From positions 1-64,000 of the forward strand of contig NZ_NADJ01000036.1 of the NCBI RefSeq assembly GCF_002196705.1: a stretch of 64,000 bases of DNA, in the 5' to 3' direction. The DNA comes from Desulfosporosinus sp. FKB (lineage in GTDB: Bacteria; Bacillota; Desulfitobacteriia; Desulfitobacteriales; Desulfitobacteriaceae). Each line of letters starts with the position of its first letter. The stretch's first letter is position 1. A program made the position numbers and the translations under genes. Under the pieces are notes generated by a model that saw nothing but the letters and a program-made list of their open reading frames with translations, was not told where the DNA came from and made no database searches. Positions 26,191 to 35,434 of the stretch are shown piece after piece.

Positions 26191-27534
26191 TTACTCGATC
26201 ACTTCGATTCCTAACACCTTACACAACAATCTCATCTCTTCGGCTACATCTTCCCAAACGATACTATAGTGATGGGGAACACCTTCCTCAACAATCTTGT
26301 ACAACATTTTCAAGACCGGCTCTTCCATAACGACATTGACCATGACTCCTTTGGTAACTCTTTGGGTAGGGATGGCTTCACCTTTAGTCAGGAAAAGTTT
26401 ATACTCATTGCCGATCTTAGACATCCGGGCGATGGTAACCTTGCCGGGCTTGAGCGTCGTGTAGAAAGCAACTCCCTGTCCGGCTAACGGGTGATTACTG
26501 ACAATGAAATCACTCTCCGGGTCTTTAAGAGACTTTCCTGCCTGGCCGCAGTGCCAGAAAAGGGCAGTATTGGCTTTTTCATCAATGGTGATCAGGTCGG
26601 ACATAAAGACTGTTTTTCCGGTCAGGTATTTTTGAATGAGCATGGCAATGGTGGCATCCATATCACCTTCACAGCCAATGACAAATCCCTTGTCGGCAAA
26701 GCGGGCCATGGCCCCGCAGGGTGTGAACTTCAGATTGCCCATTTCAGGCCAGCATTTTAAAATCAGGGCGTTAAAGCCTTGTTGGCGGATAAATTCTTCC
26801 AGGGCCAAAACCAGCCTGCTGTGATTTTCCAGATGGCCATCAGGAAGATTCTGCACGTTTTCATGAGCTCTTATATTGTCCGCATCGGCCTGAACTTTTG
26901 CAGGGTCGGCTTTCTCTGCCAGATCAAAAATAACCTTGAGGTCAAATTCCTCCATCTTAATCCCGAATTTTTGACGAATTAGTGTTTCGTCAAAGGTTGA
27001 GCTGTAAAATGCTGTCGGCCGATAGCCCAAAAGGCCCAGAAAGGTGTATTTTAGTTTTTTGATAGTATCGTAGACTTTAAGATATTGGGTTACTTCCTTT
27101 TGCACCCTGCTGTCCGTATAGTCGCCATAGACGAAATGAGCTTTGTATCCCAGCCTGTGCAGAGCCGCGGCGTTCATCGTTGCCGATACAAGGCTGTTGG
27201 CCATAAGCCTGCCTCCGTCGAAGGACGGCTCATAGGGTGCCCAAATCATTACCGGAACCTTTAGCTCTTCAGCGATTAGAGAAGCAGCATTGTCGCCGGT
27301 AAAAGCCCCCAACAGGAGAATAACAAGGTCAACGGCTGCTTTTCTAAACGATATGATGACCTCTTCAACATCCTTCATATCAACGGCTAATTTGTCTGCT
27401 TTTACTATATTCATGGTTGGGAAATTGTCCGCCAGCCATGCAGAGTAGTCATGATGCCTCTTAGTAGGCAGCTCAGTCGGCCATCTCCCCGATACGGTTG
27501 TGATCAATCCCACATTTAGTTTTTTTTCTTCCAT
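26191..27534 (-). CDS. L-fucose/L-arabinose isomerase-family protein
   Basis: 447 aa from ATG 27534 (MEEKKLNVGLITT), with GGAGG 9 bases upstream; the longer frame is rejected. It resembles the fucose/arabinose isomerase superfamily: a Rossmann-like N-terminal part (VDLVILLLGAFTGDNAA), a central domain with WPEMGNLKFTPCGAMARF and a metal-site region CEGDMDATIAML, and a C-terminal barrel (PGKVTIARMS). It should interconvert an aldose and a ketose, but the sugar is not determinable. Last gene of the operon. Confidence 0.75.
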   Translation of the reverse strand: MEEKKLNVGLITTVSGRWPTELPTKRHHDYSAWLADNFPTMNIVKADKLAVDMKDVEEVIISFRKAAVDLVILLLGAFTGDNAASLIAEELKVPVMIWAPYEPSFDGGRLMANSLVSATMNAAALHRLGYKAHFVYGDYTDSRVQKEVTQYLKVYDTIKKLKYTFLGLLGYRPTAFYSSTFDETLIRQKFGIKMEEFDLKVIFDLAEKADPAKVQADADNIRAHENVQNLPDGHLENHSRLVLALEEFIRQQGFNALILKCWPEMGNLKFTPCGAMARFADKGFVIGCEGDMDATIAMLIQKYLTGKTVFMSDLITIDEKANTALFWHCGQAGKSLKDPESDFIVSNHPLAGQGVAFYTTLKPGKVTIARMSKIGNEYKLFLTKGEAIPTQRVTKGVMVNVVMEEPVLKMLYKIVEEGVPHHYSIVWEDVAEEMRLLCKVLGIEVIE

Positions 27535-27588
27535 TATAAATTGCCTCCTCTTAACCCTAATAATCAATATAATTGATTCGGTTTAAGC

Positions 27589-28443
27589 TTAAGCCTTATT
27601 GGCAGAACCGGATAACTCGATAATATCTCTGATGACGCCTTCCAATTTCTTCTCAGCGAATTGGGAGATCTTCCAGGAGTGTCCTTGGTGATTCAAGGTT
27701 TCCAGGCCTTCTTTAAAATACTCGACATATTTATGGCGAATTAATGTCCCAAAGTTGATCTTGGCCACACCAATACGGATAGCCTCTTTGACGGCTTCAT
27801 CCGGCATACCTGTACAGCCGTGGAGCACCAAAGGAATATCCGTAATTTCACGTACCTGGCGCAGAACGTCTAAGCGAATCAGTGGTTCACCTTTATAAAA
27901 GCCATGGGCATTACCGATACCAATTGCCAACATGTCGGGAGTGCAGCCTTCCACGAACTGCTTGACATCCTCAACCCTGGCAATGTTCTTATTCTCCAGG
28001 GTTTCACCCGTTTCGTCCAAGCGCACCAGCTCGCCGACTTCTGCTTCGATGGGGACTCCGAAAACCTGGCAAACCTTCATAACTTCATTGGTGTGCTTGA
28101 TATTGTCCTCAATCGATTCAGCCGAACAATCCAGCATTATTGAGGTGAATCCGTATTGTAAAGCCTTAACACAGATGTCATAGCTGTCACCATGGTCCAG
28201 ATGGATAGCTACAGGAACCGACACTTTCTTGGCCAGCCATTTGCAAACCTCAACAAACCAATCGTCACCCGAATATTTGCCGGTTGCCACGTAGTGAGCC
28301 AAAATAATCGGAGATCTCATCTCTTCGGCAGCATAACAAATGGAGCGTATAATGTCGTAATTTCCTCCTCCGGTATTAATGGCCGGAACGGCATAGCCTC
28401 TCTTTTGAGCATCTAAAATCATCTCTTTGCTTGTTACGAGCAT
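27589..28443 (-). CDS. Class II fructose/tagatose-bisphosphate aldolase (short type)
   Basis: Zinc-dependent aldolase (284 aa) that splits a ketose bisphosphate into two trioses. Key segments are HLDHG (zinc His), EAEVGEL, AIGIGNAHGFYKGEP (zinc His) and the phosphate-binding LHGCTGMP, where most family members have LHGGSG. Length fits GatY/KbaY/FbaA types. It is one of two class II aldolases in this operon; the second is much longer. Which sugar phosphate each uses cannot be read here. Confidence 0.87.
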   Translation of the reverse strand: MLVTSKEMILDAQKRGYAVPAINTGGGNYDIIRSICYAAEEMRSPIILAHYVATGKYSGDDWFVEVCKWLAKKVSVPVAIHLDHGDSYDICVKALQYGFTSIMLDCSAESIEDNIKHTNEVMKVCQVFGVPIEAEVGELVRLDETGETLENKNIARVEDVKQFVEGCTPDMLAIGIGNAHGFYKGEPLIRLDVLRQVREITDIPLVLHGCTGMPDEAVKEAIRIGVAKINFGTLIRHKYVEYFKEGLETLNHQGHSWKISQFAEKKLEGVIRDIIELSGSANKA

Positions 28444-28490
28444 ATTATTAGCTTCCTTTCTCGTCTTGAGATTGCTCTTTGGTGAAATTA

Positions 28491-29228
28491 TTAATGTAAA
28501 AATAATTGAGCTAACATAGCCAGACCGCTGATGAGAATAACGATCAGCCCGAATTTTTTTAGGGTCGGAAAATCGAGGCGTACGAAGAGCTTTTCACCGA
28601 TCCAATAGCCCAGAAAAATCGCCAGGCAGGCAAACAAGACATTGAAATTGAGGTAGTCCAAGTGAAACGTTTGCGCAAAATAAGACATACTTAAGGTTAC
28701 GATGTTTGAAAGCAGGAACAAACGTGCCAGACTGGCCCTCACAAGTTCCTTGTCTTCACTCAGTGCTATCATGCATAAAACCATCGGCGGTCCGCCCAGG
28801 CCGGTTGTGGCAGTCAGGAAACCGCTTATGAAACCAAGCACAGCCTTGAACAGCCCTTGACGGCGGATTTTAAGCCCGGCACTCTTTGTCATGAGAATGG
28901 AACTTAAAATAAGAACTATGCCAACAAAGCCTTTTAAAACACTCTCACTAATAACTTTCATGACATACAGGCCGGGAAGTATCCCTACGATGCTGGCCAC
29001 AAAGGCAACGATGAGCTGACGAAACCTTGCTTTCCCGACGGTTCGGCAAATCATAATCACGTTGATCAATGTTGAGGTCACCAACGTGAACATTACGACT
29101 TCTTTAGTGCCTAAAACCAGGGTAAGCAAGGGTGTCGCCAATAAAGCATAGCCAAACCCGGTCAAGGTCTGTAAAAGGCTGGCCAGCAAAACAACCAGAA
29201 CTATATATAATGTCGTCAACGTTAACAT
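28491..29228 (-). CDS. TauE/SafE-family anion permease
   Basis: 245 aa with about eight membrane helices and the repeated TauE/SafE features: GFGYALLATPLL in the first half and SGFLTATTGLGGPPMVL in the second. Family members move sulfite, sulfonates or other organic anions, usually outward. It sits between the two aldolase genes, so it probably handles a substrate or waste product of this pathway. A small unlinked gene of this family is common too, but its position here is clearly inside the operon. Confidence 0.87.
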   Translation of the reverse strand: MLTLTTLYIVLVVLLASLLQTLTGFGYALLATPLLTLVLGTKEVVMFTLVTSTLINVIMICRTVGKARFRQLIVAFVASIVGILPGLYVMKVISESVLKGFVGIVLILSSILMTKSAGLKIRRQGLFKAVLGFISGFLTATTGLGGPPMVLCMIALSEDKELVRASLARLFLLSNIVTLSMSYFAQTFHLDYLNFNVLFACLAIFLGYWIGEKLFVRLDFPTLKKFGLIVILISGLAMLAQLFLH

Positions 29229-29319
29229 CCTGGATCATCTCCTTCATATCGCCCTGAACGCTCATGCTTTTTATCATAACCCAGGACCCCAGGAAAGTCA
29301 GGATGCTGCTCCCTGCCCT

Positions 29320-30474
29320 CTACGAATTTCTTTGGTAACGTTGAGCCATTTCCTCTAAACTTACTGCTTCCACCTTTGCGGAAGAACCGACTGAACCGAA
29401 TTCGACAATGAGTGTCCCAACGACTTCCTGCACTCCTTGTTTTATCCGCTTAAAGATATCCAAGACCTGGGGATCAGTGGTTTGACCGGTAATAAAGCTA
29501 TCCATAATGGGAACCAAATAACCCCGGGGATCAAACTGCTCCGGCTTTTGATTCATGAGCTCCGCTATAGCTTTTAGAGCCGGATTTTCGGCGGCAGAGT
29601 TATTTCCCGCCAAATACTCTCGTATATTTCGGGTGACTGCCAGCCGAAGGTCGGTGTCAATATTGATCTTGCCGATTCCGGCTTTAATAACGGACTTCAG
29701 TTCCTCCATGGGGATGCCGTTGGCACCCTTGATTGTTCCGCCCAATTGATTAATTTTCTCGACAATATACCGGGGTACCAGTGATGAACCATGAGAGACA
29801 AGAACGCCAAAGATTCCTTCATGCTTGAGATTCTCTGTAACCGCGATGACAATTTCCTTGCGTAATTGGACGTTTTCCCCTTTAACGGCGCCATGTTTGG
29901 TGCCGTAAGAAATGGCCAAGCAATCTACGCCGGTCTTTTTGCAAAACTCGACGGCTTTGAGGGGATTAGTATAGGTTGATTGGTCGGAAAAAACGTCATC
30001 CTCCACTCCGGAGAGTACCCCCAGTTCACCTTCCACCGTAATTCCCCGCTCATGGGCATATTGGACAACCTCGCGGGTCAGCTCGACATTCTCAGCAAAC
30101 GGAAGATGGGAACCGTCAATCATCACCGACGTAAAGCCTCCATCAATGGCCGCTTTAACGGAAGCAAAATCTTTGCCGTGATCCAGATGAAGTACAACCG
30201 GTATAGGAGAATCCTGACTGAGCTTTTTTACGGCCTCGCCAATAAGCCGGGCACCTCTCTGTTTGTCTTCCAGGGTTCCCTTTAAAAAATCGGCGTTTCC
30301 GCCCATAAAAGCATTAGCCAGGTCTGCCCCCTGCAGAATGGCAGCTGACCTGAACATTTCGTGCGCTGCAATGACAGCTTCGGCCTGGATAACACTGTTG
30401 ACATTAAAAGCTCCCTGGGCAAAACCGTACCTTTGAGTTGCTGCCAATAAGGGCCGGAGGGGTATAAGTGGCAT
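29320..30474 (-). CDS. Class II fructose-bisphosphate aldolase (long type)
   Basis: 384 aa from ATG 30474 (MPLIPLRPLLAATQRYGFAQGAFNVNS), which has GGAAGGAGC upstream and overlaps the end of the previous gene by a few bases region. Zinc and catalytic segments are HLDHGKDF, EGELGVLSG, YGTKHGAVKG and VSHGSS. The GVEDDVFSDQSTYTNPLKAVEF loop region is typical of long class II aldolases. It is probably the true glycolytic or gluconeogenic fructose-1,6-bisphosphate aldolase of the operon. Confidence 0.87.
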   Translation of the reverse strand: MPLIPLRPLLAATQRYGFAQGAFNVNSVIQAEAVIAAHEMFRSAAILQGADLANAFMGGNADFLKGTLEDKQRGARLIGEAVKKLSQDSPIPVVLHLDHGKDFASVKAAIDGGFTSVMIDGSHLPFAENVELTREVVQYAHERGITVEGELGVLSGVEDDVFSDQSTYTNPLKAVEFCKKTGVDCLAISYGTKHGAVKGENVQLRKEIVIAVTENLKHEGIFGVLVSHGSSLVPRYIVEKINQLGGTIKGANGIPMEELKSVIKAGIGKINIDTDLRLAVTRNIREYLAGNNSAAENPALKAIAELMNQKPEQFDPRGYLVPIMDSFITGQTTDPQVLDIFKRIKQGVQEVVGTLIVEFGSVGSSAKVEAVSLEEMAQRYQRNS

Positions 30475-30475
30475 A

Positions 30476-31915
30476 CTAAAACGCTCCTTCCTGCATACCC
30501 AGATGAACACTGGCCGTTTTAAAGGCTCTGGGCAAAGCTAAGATGTTCGGAGTCTTGCCGACGTACTTTTCCGCATCCTTTAAAGCCTCTGCAAAGGTCG
30601 CTCTGGTCTTCATGCCCATACTTCTGGCATAACCCGGTTCATAGGCTCCCACAATATAGATAGCCGAACAATGTTTTTCGGCAATATGGCCGCAGGAAAT
30701 CATGGAAAAGGTATGATAGGGATGATAGCCGAAATTAAAACGATATTTGGCGATATAGTCTTCATCCCGGGCCAGGTATTCACCGTACTTTTCCAGGTCA
30801 GGCAGGACATTGTGATAATCTTTCTGGAAAAGGTCATAAACTCTTCGATAAGCGGGAAATTCGTCATCATGAAAATAACCGTTGCAAATCGAGGAACAAA
30901 TAACGACGCAATTGTCGCTTAAGACTCTTTTATGCCTGATAATCTGGGCCGATACGGCCTGCATCATCAGAATCGGATTGGTGCCCATACCGTTGCCATA
31001 GTGGAAATTCTGCGGCATACCGAACACCATGACATCATATTTTTTCGTGGCCCAGGGCACATAGGTTCTTTGATCGGCAATTTCCCAGGACAGGGGCTGA
31101 ATCTCTTTGGCATAACCGGCAAAAACCGCAATCTGTCTTTGCGCTGTATCCAGCACGGCGTCACAGGCAAAAAATTTCTTGCCCATGCATTTTTCCATGT
31201 GCTGGCCAATCGAATCAAACTTTCTGCGCATCAGGCTATGGCTGTTAACAGGCGTGAAATCGTCCCGATGCATGACATGAGGCACATGGTGGGAAGCAAT
31301 GGATTTCCAGTGGGTTATGCCTGTGGCGCAGTGCTTATAGCCTCCGGAATAGCCGCCATAGGGATTGCCCAAAACATGGCCGATCAGTACAGCCAGATCG
31401 GCTTCATAAACTATTTTGTTCATTATCACCGGGTTCCCCATCTCATCGCAGCCGAGGTCTACTAAATTGTCCCAGTCCTCGCTGTCGTGGTTGGTTATTT
31501 GATGAGACCACCAGTAATCATTAAATAATTTATCGCCTAAGATCGTCTTGATTTCTTCCTTCGTCATTTTGCGGTGGAGTCCATTGCTGCAGACCAAGTG
31601 AATATCCTTCTTTTCCACTCCCGCTTTCAGACATTCTTCGATGATGATTGCCGTAGACACTTTGCGATGAGAGTTCTCCTGAAATCCGCCTTTTACTCTG
31701 TCCGGGAAAACAATCACAACCTTGGAACCTTTCCTGACCTGTTCACTGATCGGCTTAAGACCAATGGGGTTAAGTATGGCTTCGCGGGTGCTTTCCACGA
31801 TATTTTCCAGAGCAGGAGGATCGGCAACAGTCTCTCCCGGAACAAAGACATCCGTATTATCCGGCAGTTCTGCTTCCATCAGTCCTTCACCATATTCAAA
31901 CGCTAGCTTTTTCAT
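30476..31915 (-). CDS. LarA-family (DUF2088) protein, lactate racemase-like
   Basis: 479 aa. The N-terminal domain has DRVKGGF and the hallmark CSNGLHRKMTKEEI region (LarA: GLHRKxT), followed by NHDSED, GHVLGNPYGGYSGGYKHCATGI and a C-terminal domain. LarA enzymes use a nickel-pincer cofactor to racemise or epimerise 2-hydroxy acids, and the wider family covers sugar acids and malate. The cofactor genes larB, larC and larE are not in this window. Position in a sugar operon suggests a sugar-acid or lactate-like substrate, which is inference. Confidence 0.8.
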   Translation of the reverse strand: MKKLAFEYGEGLMEAELPDNTDVFVPGETVADPPALENIVESTREAILNPIGLKPISEQVRKGSKVVIVFPDRVKGGFQENSHRKVSTAIIIEECLKAGVEKKDIHLVCSNGLHRKMTKEEIKTILGDKLFNDYWWSHQITNHDSEDWDNLVDLGCDEMGNPVIMNKIVYEADLAVLIGHVLGNPYGGYSGGYKHCATGITHWKSIASHHVPHVMHRDDFTPVNSHSLMRRKFDSIGQHMEKCMGKKFFACDAVLDTAQRQIAVFAGYAKEIQPLSWEIADQRTYVPWATKKYDVMVFGMPQNFHYGNGMGTNPILMMQAVSAQIIRHKRVLSDNCVVICSSICNGYFHDDEFPAYRRVYDLFQKDYHNVLPDLEKYGEYLARDEDYIAKYRFNFGYHPYHTFSMISCGHIAEKHCSAIYIVGAYEPGYARSMGMKTRATFAEALKDAEKYVGKTPNILALPRAFKTASVHLGMQEGAF

Positions 31916-31964
31916 CCTTCCTTATACCTCCAATTGATTAGTAAACTAAAGACAGCTCTCAAGG

Positions 31965-32894
31965 TTAGGCCATATATTTAGCAATAATTTTTGCTAAATC
32001 CTCTGGGTAAAATCCGATTTCACCGCTAAACTGAGTTAAGGCTACCAGCCCTCCGCTGACTGCTTCCACCTTGCCTATGGCTCCGGCGTTGTCCTCTTTC
32101 AGTCCTCCCCCATAGACAACACTTATCTCCCTGCCCAACAGTTCTAAAGCAACTTCCTTTATATAGGAAGCAACAAACGCGATATATTCTGGTCCGGGGG
32201 GAGTTTTGCCGGGCCCAATAGCCCAGATTGGTTCATAACCGATAACGACCTGACGATTTGTGCTCTCAGCCGGAACTGACTTTAGTTCTTCTTCCAGCTG
32301 CCGGCGCAATACTTGTTTCACTCGGACTTTTTGTTCTTCCCACTCACCCTGTCCTCTTTCTGCGGCTGTTTCTCCAACACACAAGAGGACATCCAACCCG
32401 GCTTTTAAGGCGCATAGAACTTCCTGGTTAATGAGGGAATAAACAGCCTCTTTGGCCTTTTTGTTCTTGATCTCATCTGTCATGATTTCGGAATCATAAC
32501 GGGTCATAATCTCTAACTTATCTTTAATTTCTTCCGAATGACCGATAATCGCCCAAGTACAGCCCATCGTTTTGGCAGCGGCGGCAGGTCTGTTCGTGGT
32601 GAAAGCTCCAAAATTGCCGCCTTTCTGGATATCGACCCGGAAAACTCCCTGACATCCCAGTTTAATAGTCTCCCGCTCCTCTGCCGGATAGGTCAACAGT
32701 TTCTCATCAGCGCTGAGGATCAGCCCTTCCTGCAGCAGGTAGATGATCTCAATATCTTTAAGTTTTCCCAAACCTTGTTCAACGCTTTTAGCCATGATCC
32801 ACTGAACCCATTCCTTGGGGCCGTCTTTACTCGCGACTCCGCCTAAAGACCTTGGCACCTCAAAGCGTTTTAAATTCACAAATATCTTAGCCAT
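31965..32894 (-). CDS. Triosephosphate isomerase (long form)
   Basis: 309 aa from ATG 32894 (MAKIFVNLKRFEVPR), with GGAGG 8 bases upstream. Conserved parts are NLKRF (Asn-x-Lys of the active site), WAIIGHSEE (catalytic His region), GYEPIWAIGPGKTPPGPEYI (catalytic Glu and flexible loop) and VYGGGLKEDN (phosphate binding). At about 309 residues it is longer than the usual 250, with an insertion near the N-terminus. It interconverts the two trioses made by the aldolases of this operon. Confidence 0.88.
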   Translation of the reverse strand: MAKIFVNLKRFEVPRSLGGVASKDGPKEWVQWIMAKSVEQGLGKLKDIEIIYLLQEGLILSADEKLLTYPAEERETIKLGCQGVFRVDIQKGGNFGAFTTNRPAAAAKTMGCTWAIIGHSEEIKDKLEIMTRYDSEIMTDEIKNKKAKEAVYSLINQEVLCALKAGLDVLLCVGETAAERGQGEWEEQKVRVKQVLRRQLEEELKSVPAESTNRQVVIGYEPIWAIGPGKTPPGPEYIAFVASYIKEVALELLGREISVVYGGGLKEDNAGAIGKVEAVSGGLVALTQFSGEIGFYPEDLAKIIAKYMA

Positions 32895-32927
32895 CAGCCT
32901 AACCTCCAAAATGTTATTGTCTTATTG

Positions 32928-34121
32928 TCAGCCTAAGCGAAATTCCCCTTTTGACCTGAGATCTGTAAACTCCGGCAAGGGATTACCGATCAGCGGCCTG
33001 CAATAATTAAGAAATTCTTGGGTAACACCGTTCCCTTGGGCATTGATATAGGAAGCAGGCATTTTTTTCTCAAGTAACATTACGTCCTGAATGGGTATAA
33101 GGACAGGCTCACATTGATAGGGAAGGCCGGCGAGCCGTTTGAAGCCAACCATCTTGCCGCTTTCTCCCTTAAGTACTGCCTGGACTGAATAGGCTCCGGC
33201 CATGATGGCTTCATCCCGGTCTGTTGACGACTGGTAAGGCATTGAGGCCCTCCCCAGCAAGCCGGGCTTTTCACTTCTGGCCTTGATGCCTAACTCTTTC
33301 AGCACCAGCATGGCCAGATGAGAGCCAACATCACCGAAATAGACGTCCCTGCCCCTGGTCAGTAAGGGCGGAACAATAGAATTTCCTGTCCCATCCTGCA
33401 ATCCCTCACTAGCAACAACCACCACTCCGCCGAAACGTTCATGTAAGCTCTTCACATCCTGAAGGAATTCCTCAGGTTTAAAAGCTCGTTCAGGCAAATA
33501 GATGAGGTGGGGTGGATCATCCGGTTCTTTTTGCGCCAGGGCTGAGGCAGCAGCAATCCAGCCGGCATTTCTGCCCATGGCTTCGATGATACTGACATGA
33601 ATAGGCATGGCTTTAACATCTTCAGCCACCTCTGCTGTCGCTGAGGCGATAAAGCGGGCAGCACTGCCGAAACCTGGAGAGTGATCTGTAATAGCAATAT
33701 CGTTATCCACCGTTTTAGGAATTCCTAAGACTCTGATATCCTCCGGCTTCGCCAGTTCGTAAATTTTCCCGCAGGTATCCATGGAACCATTGCCCCCGTT
33801 AAATAACAGGTATTTAACCTTTAACTCTTTGAGGATCTGGATTATGCGTTCATAATCCTCTCCAGACAGCTTTTTCCTGGATGTTCCAATCGCAGAAGCC
33901 GGTGTGTTGAGAAGACGCTGAATATCTGCGGAGGGCACCCGGCTGAAATCAATTAATTGCTTTTGAACTATTCCTTCCACTCCGCTGACTGCCCCATAAA
34001 CTCCAGAGATCTCCGGATGCTTTTGGGCTTCAGTGATGGCTCCGTATAAGGAGGCATTAATAACTGCTGTCGGCCCCCCTCCATGAACAATCAACAGATT
34101 CCCTTGATGAATTTCGGACAA
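32928..34121 (-). CDS. 6-phosphofructokinase family (group with Gly/Lys specificity residues)
   Basis: About 397 aa. The start is probably TTG 34121, 8 bases after AAGGAGG; GTG 34130 lies on the ribosome site. It has the phosphate loop HGGGPTAVINASL, GGNGSMDT, GIPKTVDNDI and MGRNAGWIA. The Gly in GGNGS is the ATP-type residue and the Lys in PKTVDND is the pyrophosphate-type residue; this mixture occurs in ATP-using group II/III enzymes. Asn replaces the usual Asp in GGDGS. It should phosphorylate fructose-6-P or a related ketose phosphate before aldol cleavage. Confidence 0.87.
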   Translation of the reverse strand: MSEIHQGNLLIVHGGGPTAVINASLYGAITEAQKHPEISGVYGAVSGVEGIVQKQLIDFSRVPSADIQRLLNTPASAIGTSRKKLSGEDYERIIQILKELKVKYLLFNGGNGSMDTCGKIYELAKPEDIRVLGIPKTVDNDIAITDHSPGFGSAARFIASATAEVAEDVKAMPIHVSIIEAMGRNAGWIAAASALAQKEPDDPPHLIYLPERAFKPEEFLQDVKSLHERFGGVVVVASEGLQDGTGNSIVPPLLTRGRDVYFGDVGSHLAMLVLKELGIKARSEKPGLLGRASMPYQSSTDRDEAIMAGAYSVQAVLKGESGKMVGFKRLAGLPYQCEPVLIPIQDVMLLEKKMPASYINAQGNGVTQEFLNYCRPLIGNPLPEFTDLRSKGEFRLG

Positions 34122-34148
34122 ATCGGCCACCTCCTTAGTTTAAAAAGG

Positions 34149-35417
34149 CTATCCTTTTAATTTGGCAAACATCTTTTCCTTATAGGCCTCTACTCCCGGC
34201 TGGTTAAAAGGGTTGACCCCCAAGAGCGATGCGGAAAGATAACAAGCATACTCAAAGAAATAAAGCAGCTGCCCCATGTAGTAAGGGGTTAATTCAGGAA
34301 CATTGACGATGAAACAGGGAACCCCGCCGTCCACATGAGCCTGTACTGTTGCTTCATAAGCGTTTTTGTTGAGGTAAGCAAAATCCAGGTTATTAAGATA
34401 ATTAAAACCGTCAATGTCTGTATCTTCAACGGGAATCCTAAAGGTTTCTCCTTGATCCTCAAGATTAATAAAGGTCTCCAGCAGTAACCTCTGACCTTCC
34501 TGGATGTATTGCCCCAAGGAATGGAGATCTTCAGTAAACGAACAGGATGTGGGATAAAGTCCTTTGCCCTCCTTGCCTTCGGTCTCTCCAAAGAGCTGTA
34601 CCCACCATTTAGCAAAATAAGCCAAGGCAGGCTCGAAATGAGCCAGAATTTCAAGCCGGTAACCTTTGGCCAGGAGAATATTTCTGATGACTGCATAAAT
34701 TACGGCGTCATTCTTCTCCGGGCTTTGCGAATGAATCACCTGTTTGATATCCTTAGCACCCCTTAACAGCTCATGTATCTCAACCCCTGCGATAGCGATA
34801 GGCAAGAGTCCGACTGCCGAAAGGACGGAATACCTACCTCCCACATCGAGGGGAAAGGGCATAAGGGTATAGCCTTTCTTTTTTCCCAGCTCTTCAAGGC
34901 TGCTGCCATTGAGTGAGCCAGTCGCAATAATCCTTTGTGCCGCTTCTTCTCTGCCGTACCTTTCTTCCAGATACTGCCTGAGAACCCTAAAGGTGATGCC
35001 CGGTTCCAGGGTGGCAAAATTTTTGGCGATAATATTGACATAGACTGATTTTCCGGCGAGTTTAGCCATGATCGTTTGCAGATACCGGGGAGATAAATTA
35101 TTGCCGACATATAAAATTTCAATTTGCTGATCACCCAATGATTTAATGACAGCCCGTGCTCCTTGATTAGATCCGCCTACCCCAATCAGGACAAATATGT
35201 CCCCTCGTTCCCGAATCTCTCGAGCCTTTTTTTCAATACTCTCCAGCAAACGATCATTTGCCAGACTAGTTAGATCAACCCAGCCGAGGTCATTGCTGTT
35301 ATCGTGATCAGGAGCGAGAACCGTTCTAAGCAACTCGTGATGGCGAATTAGAACGTCATTAATTTCCTGATCGCTGACAAAAGGAACTGTATTTACATAA
35401 TCCAATTTTATCGTCAT
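34149..35417 (-). CDS. pgi: Glucose-6-phosphate isomerase
   Basis: 422 aa, slightly shorter than many bacterial enzymes. Family features are VLIGVGGSNQGARAVI (phosphate binding), VNIIAKNF, GSLNGSSLEELGK, GGRYSVLSAVGLLPIAIAG (signature region) and a C-terminal GVNPFNQPGVEAYK. It converts glucose-6-P and fructose-6-P and lies between mannose-6-P isomerase and phosphofructokinase, which is the biochemical order. AAGGAGA precedes ATG. Confidence 0.92.
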   Translation of the reverse strand: MTIKLDYVNTVPFVSDQEINDVLIRHHELLRTVLAPDHDNSNDLGWVDLTSLANDRLLESIEKKAREIRERGDIFVLIGVGGSNQGARAVIKSLGDQQIEILYVGNNLSPRYLQTIMAKLAGKSVYVNIIAKNFATLEPGITFRVLRQYLEERYGREEAAQRIIATGSLNGSSLEELGKKKGYTLMPFPLDVGGRYSVLSAVGLLPIAIAGVEIHELLRGAKDIKQVIHSQSPEKNDAVIYAVIRNILLAKGYRLEILAHFEPALAYFAKWWVQLFGETEGKEGKGLYPTSCSFTEDLHSLGQYIQEGQRLLLETFINLEDQGETFRIPVEDTDIDGFNYLNNLDFAYLNKNAYEATVQAHVDGGVPCFIVNVPELTPYYMGQLLYFFEYACYLSASLLGVNPFNQPGVEAYKEKMFAKLKG

Positions 35418-35434
35418 TGTTAGCTCTCCTTACT

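Noticed and set aside
30932-31465. Plus-strand 177-codon frame opposite the LarA-like gene
   Set aside because: Antisense shadow; the opposite strand encodes conserved LarA motifs across this region.
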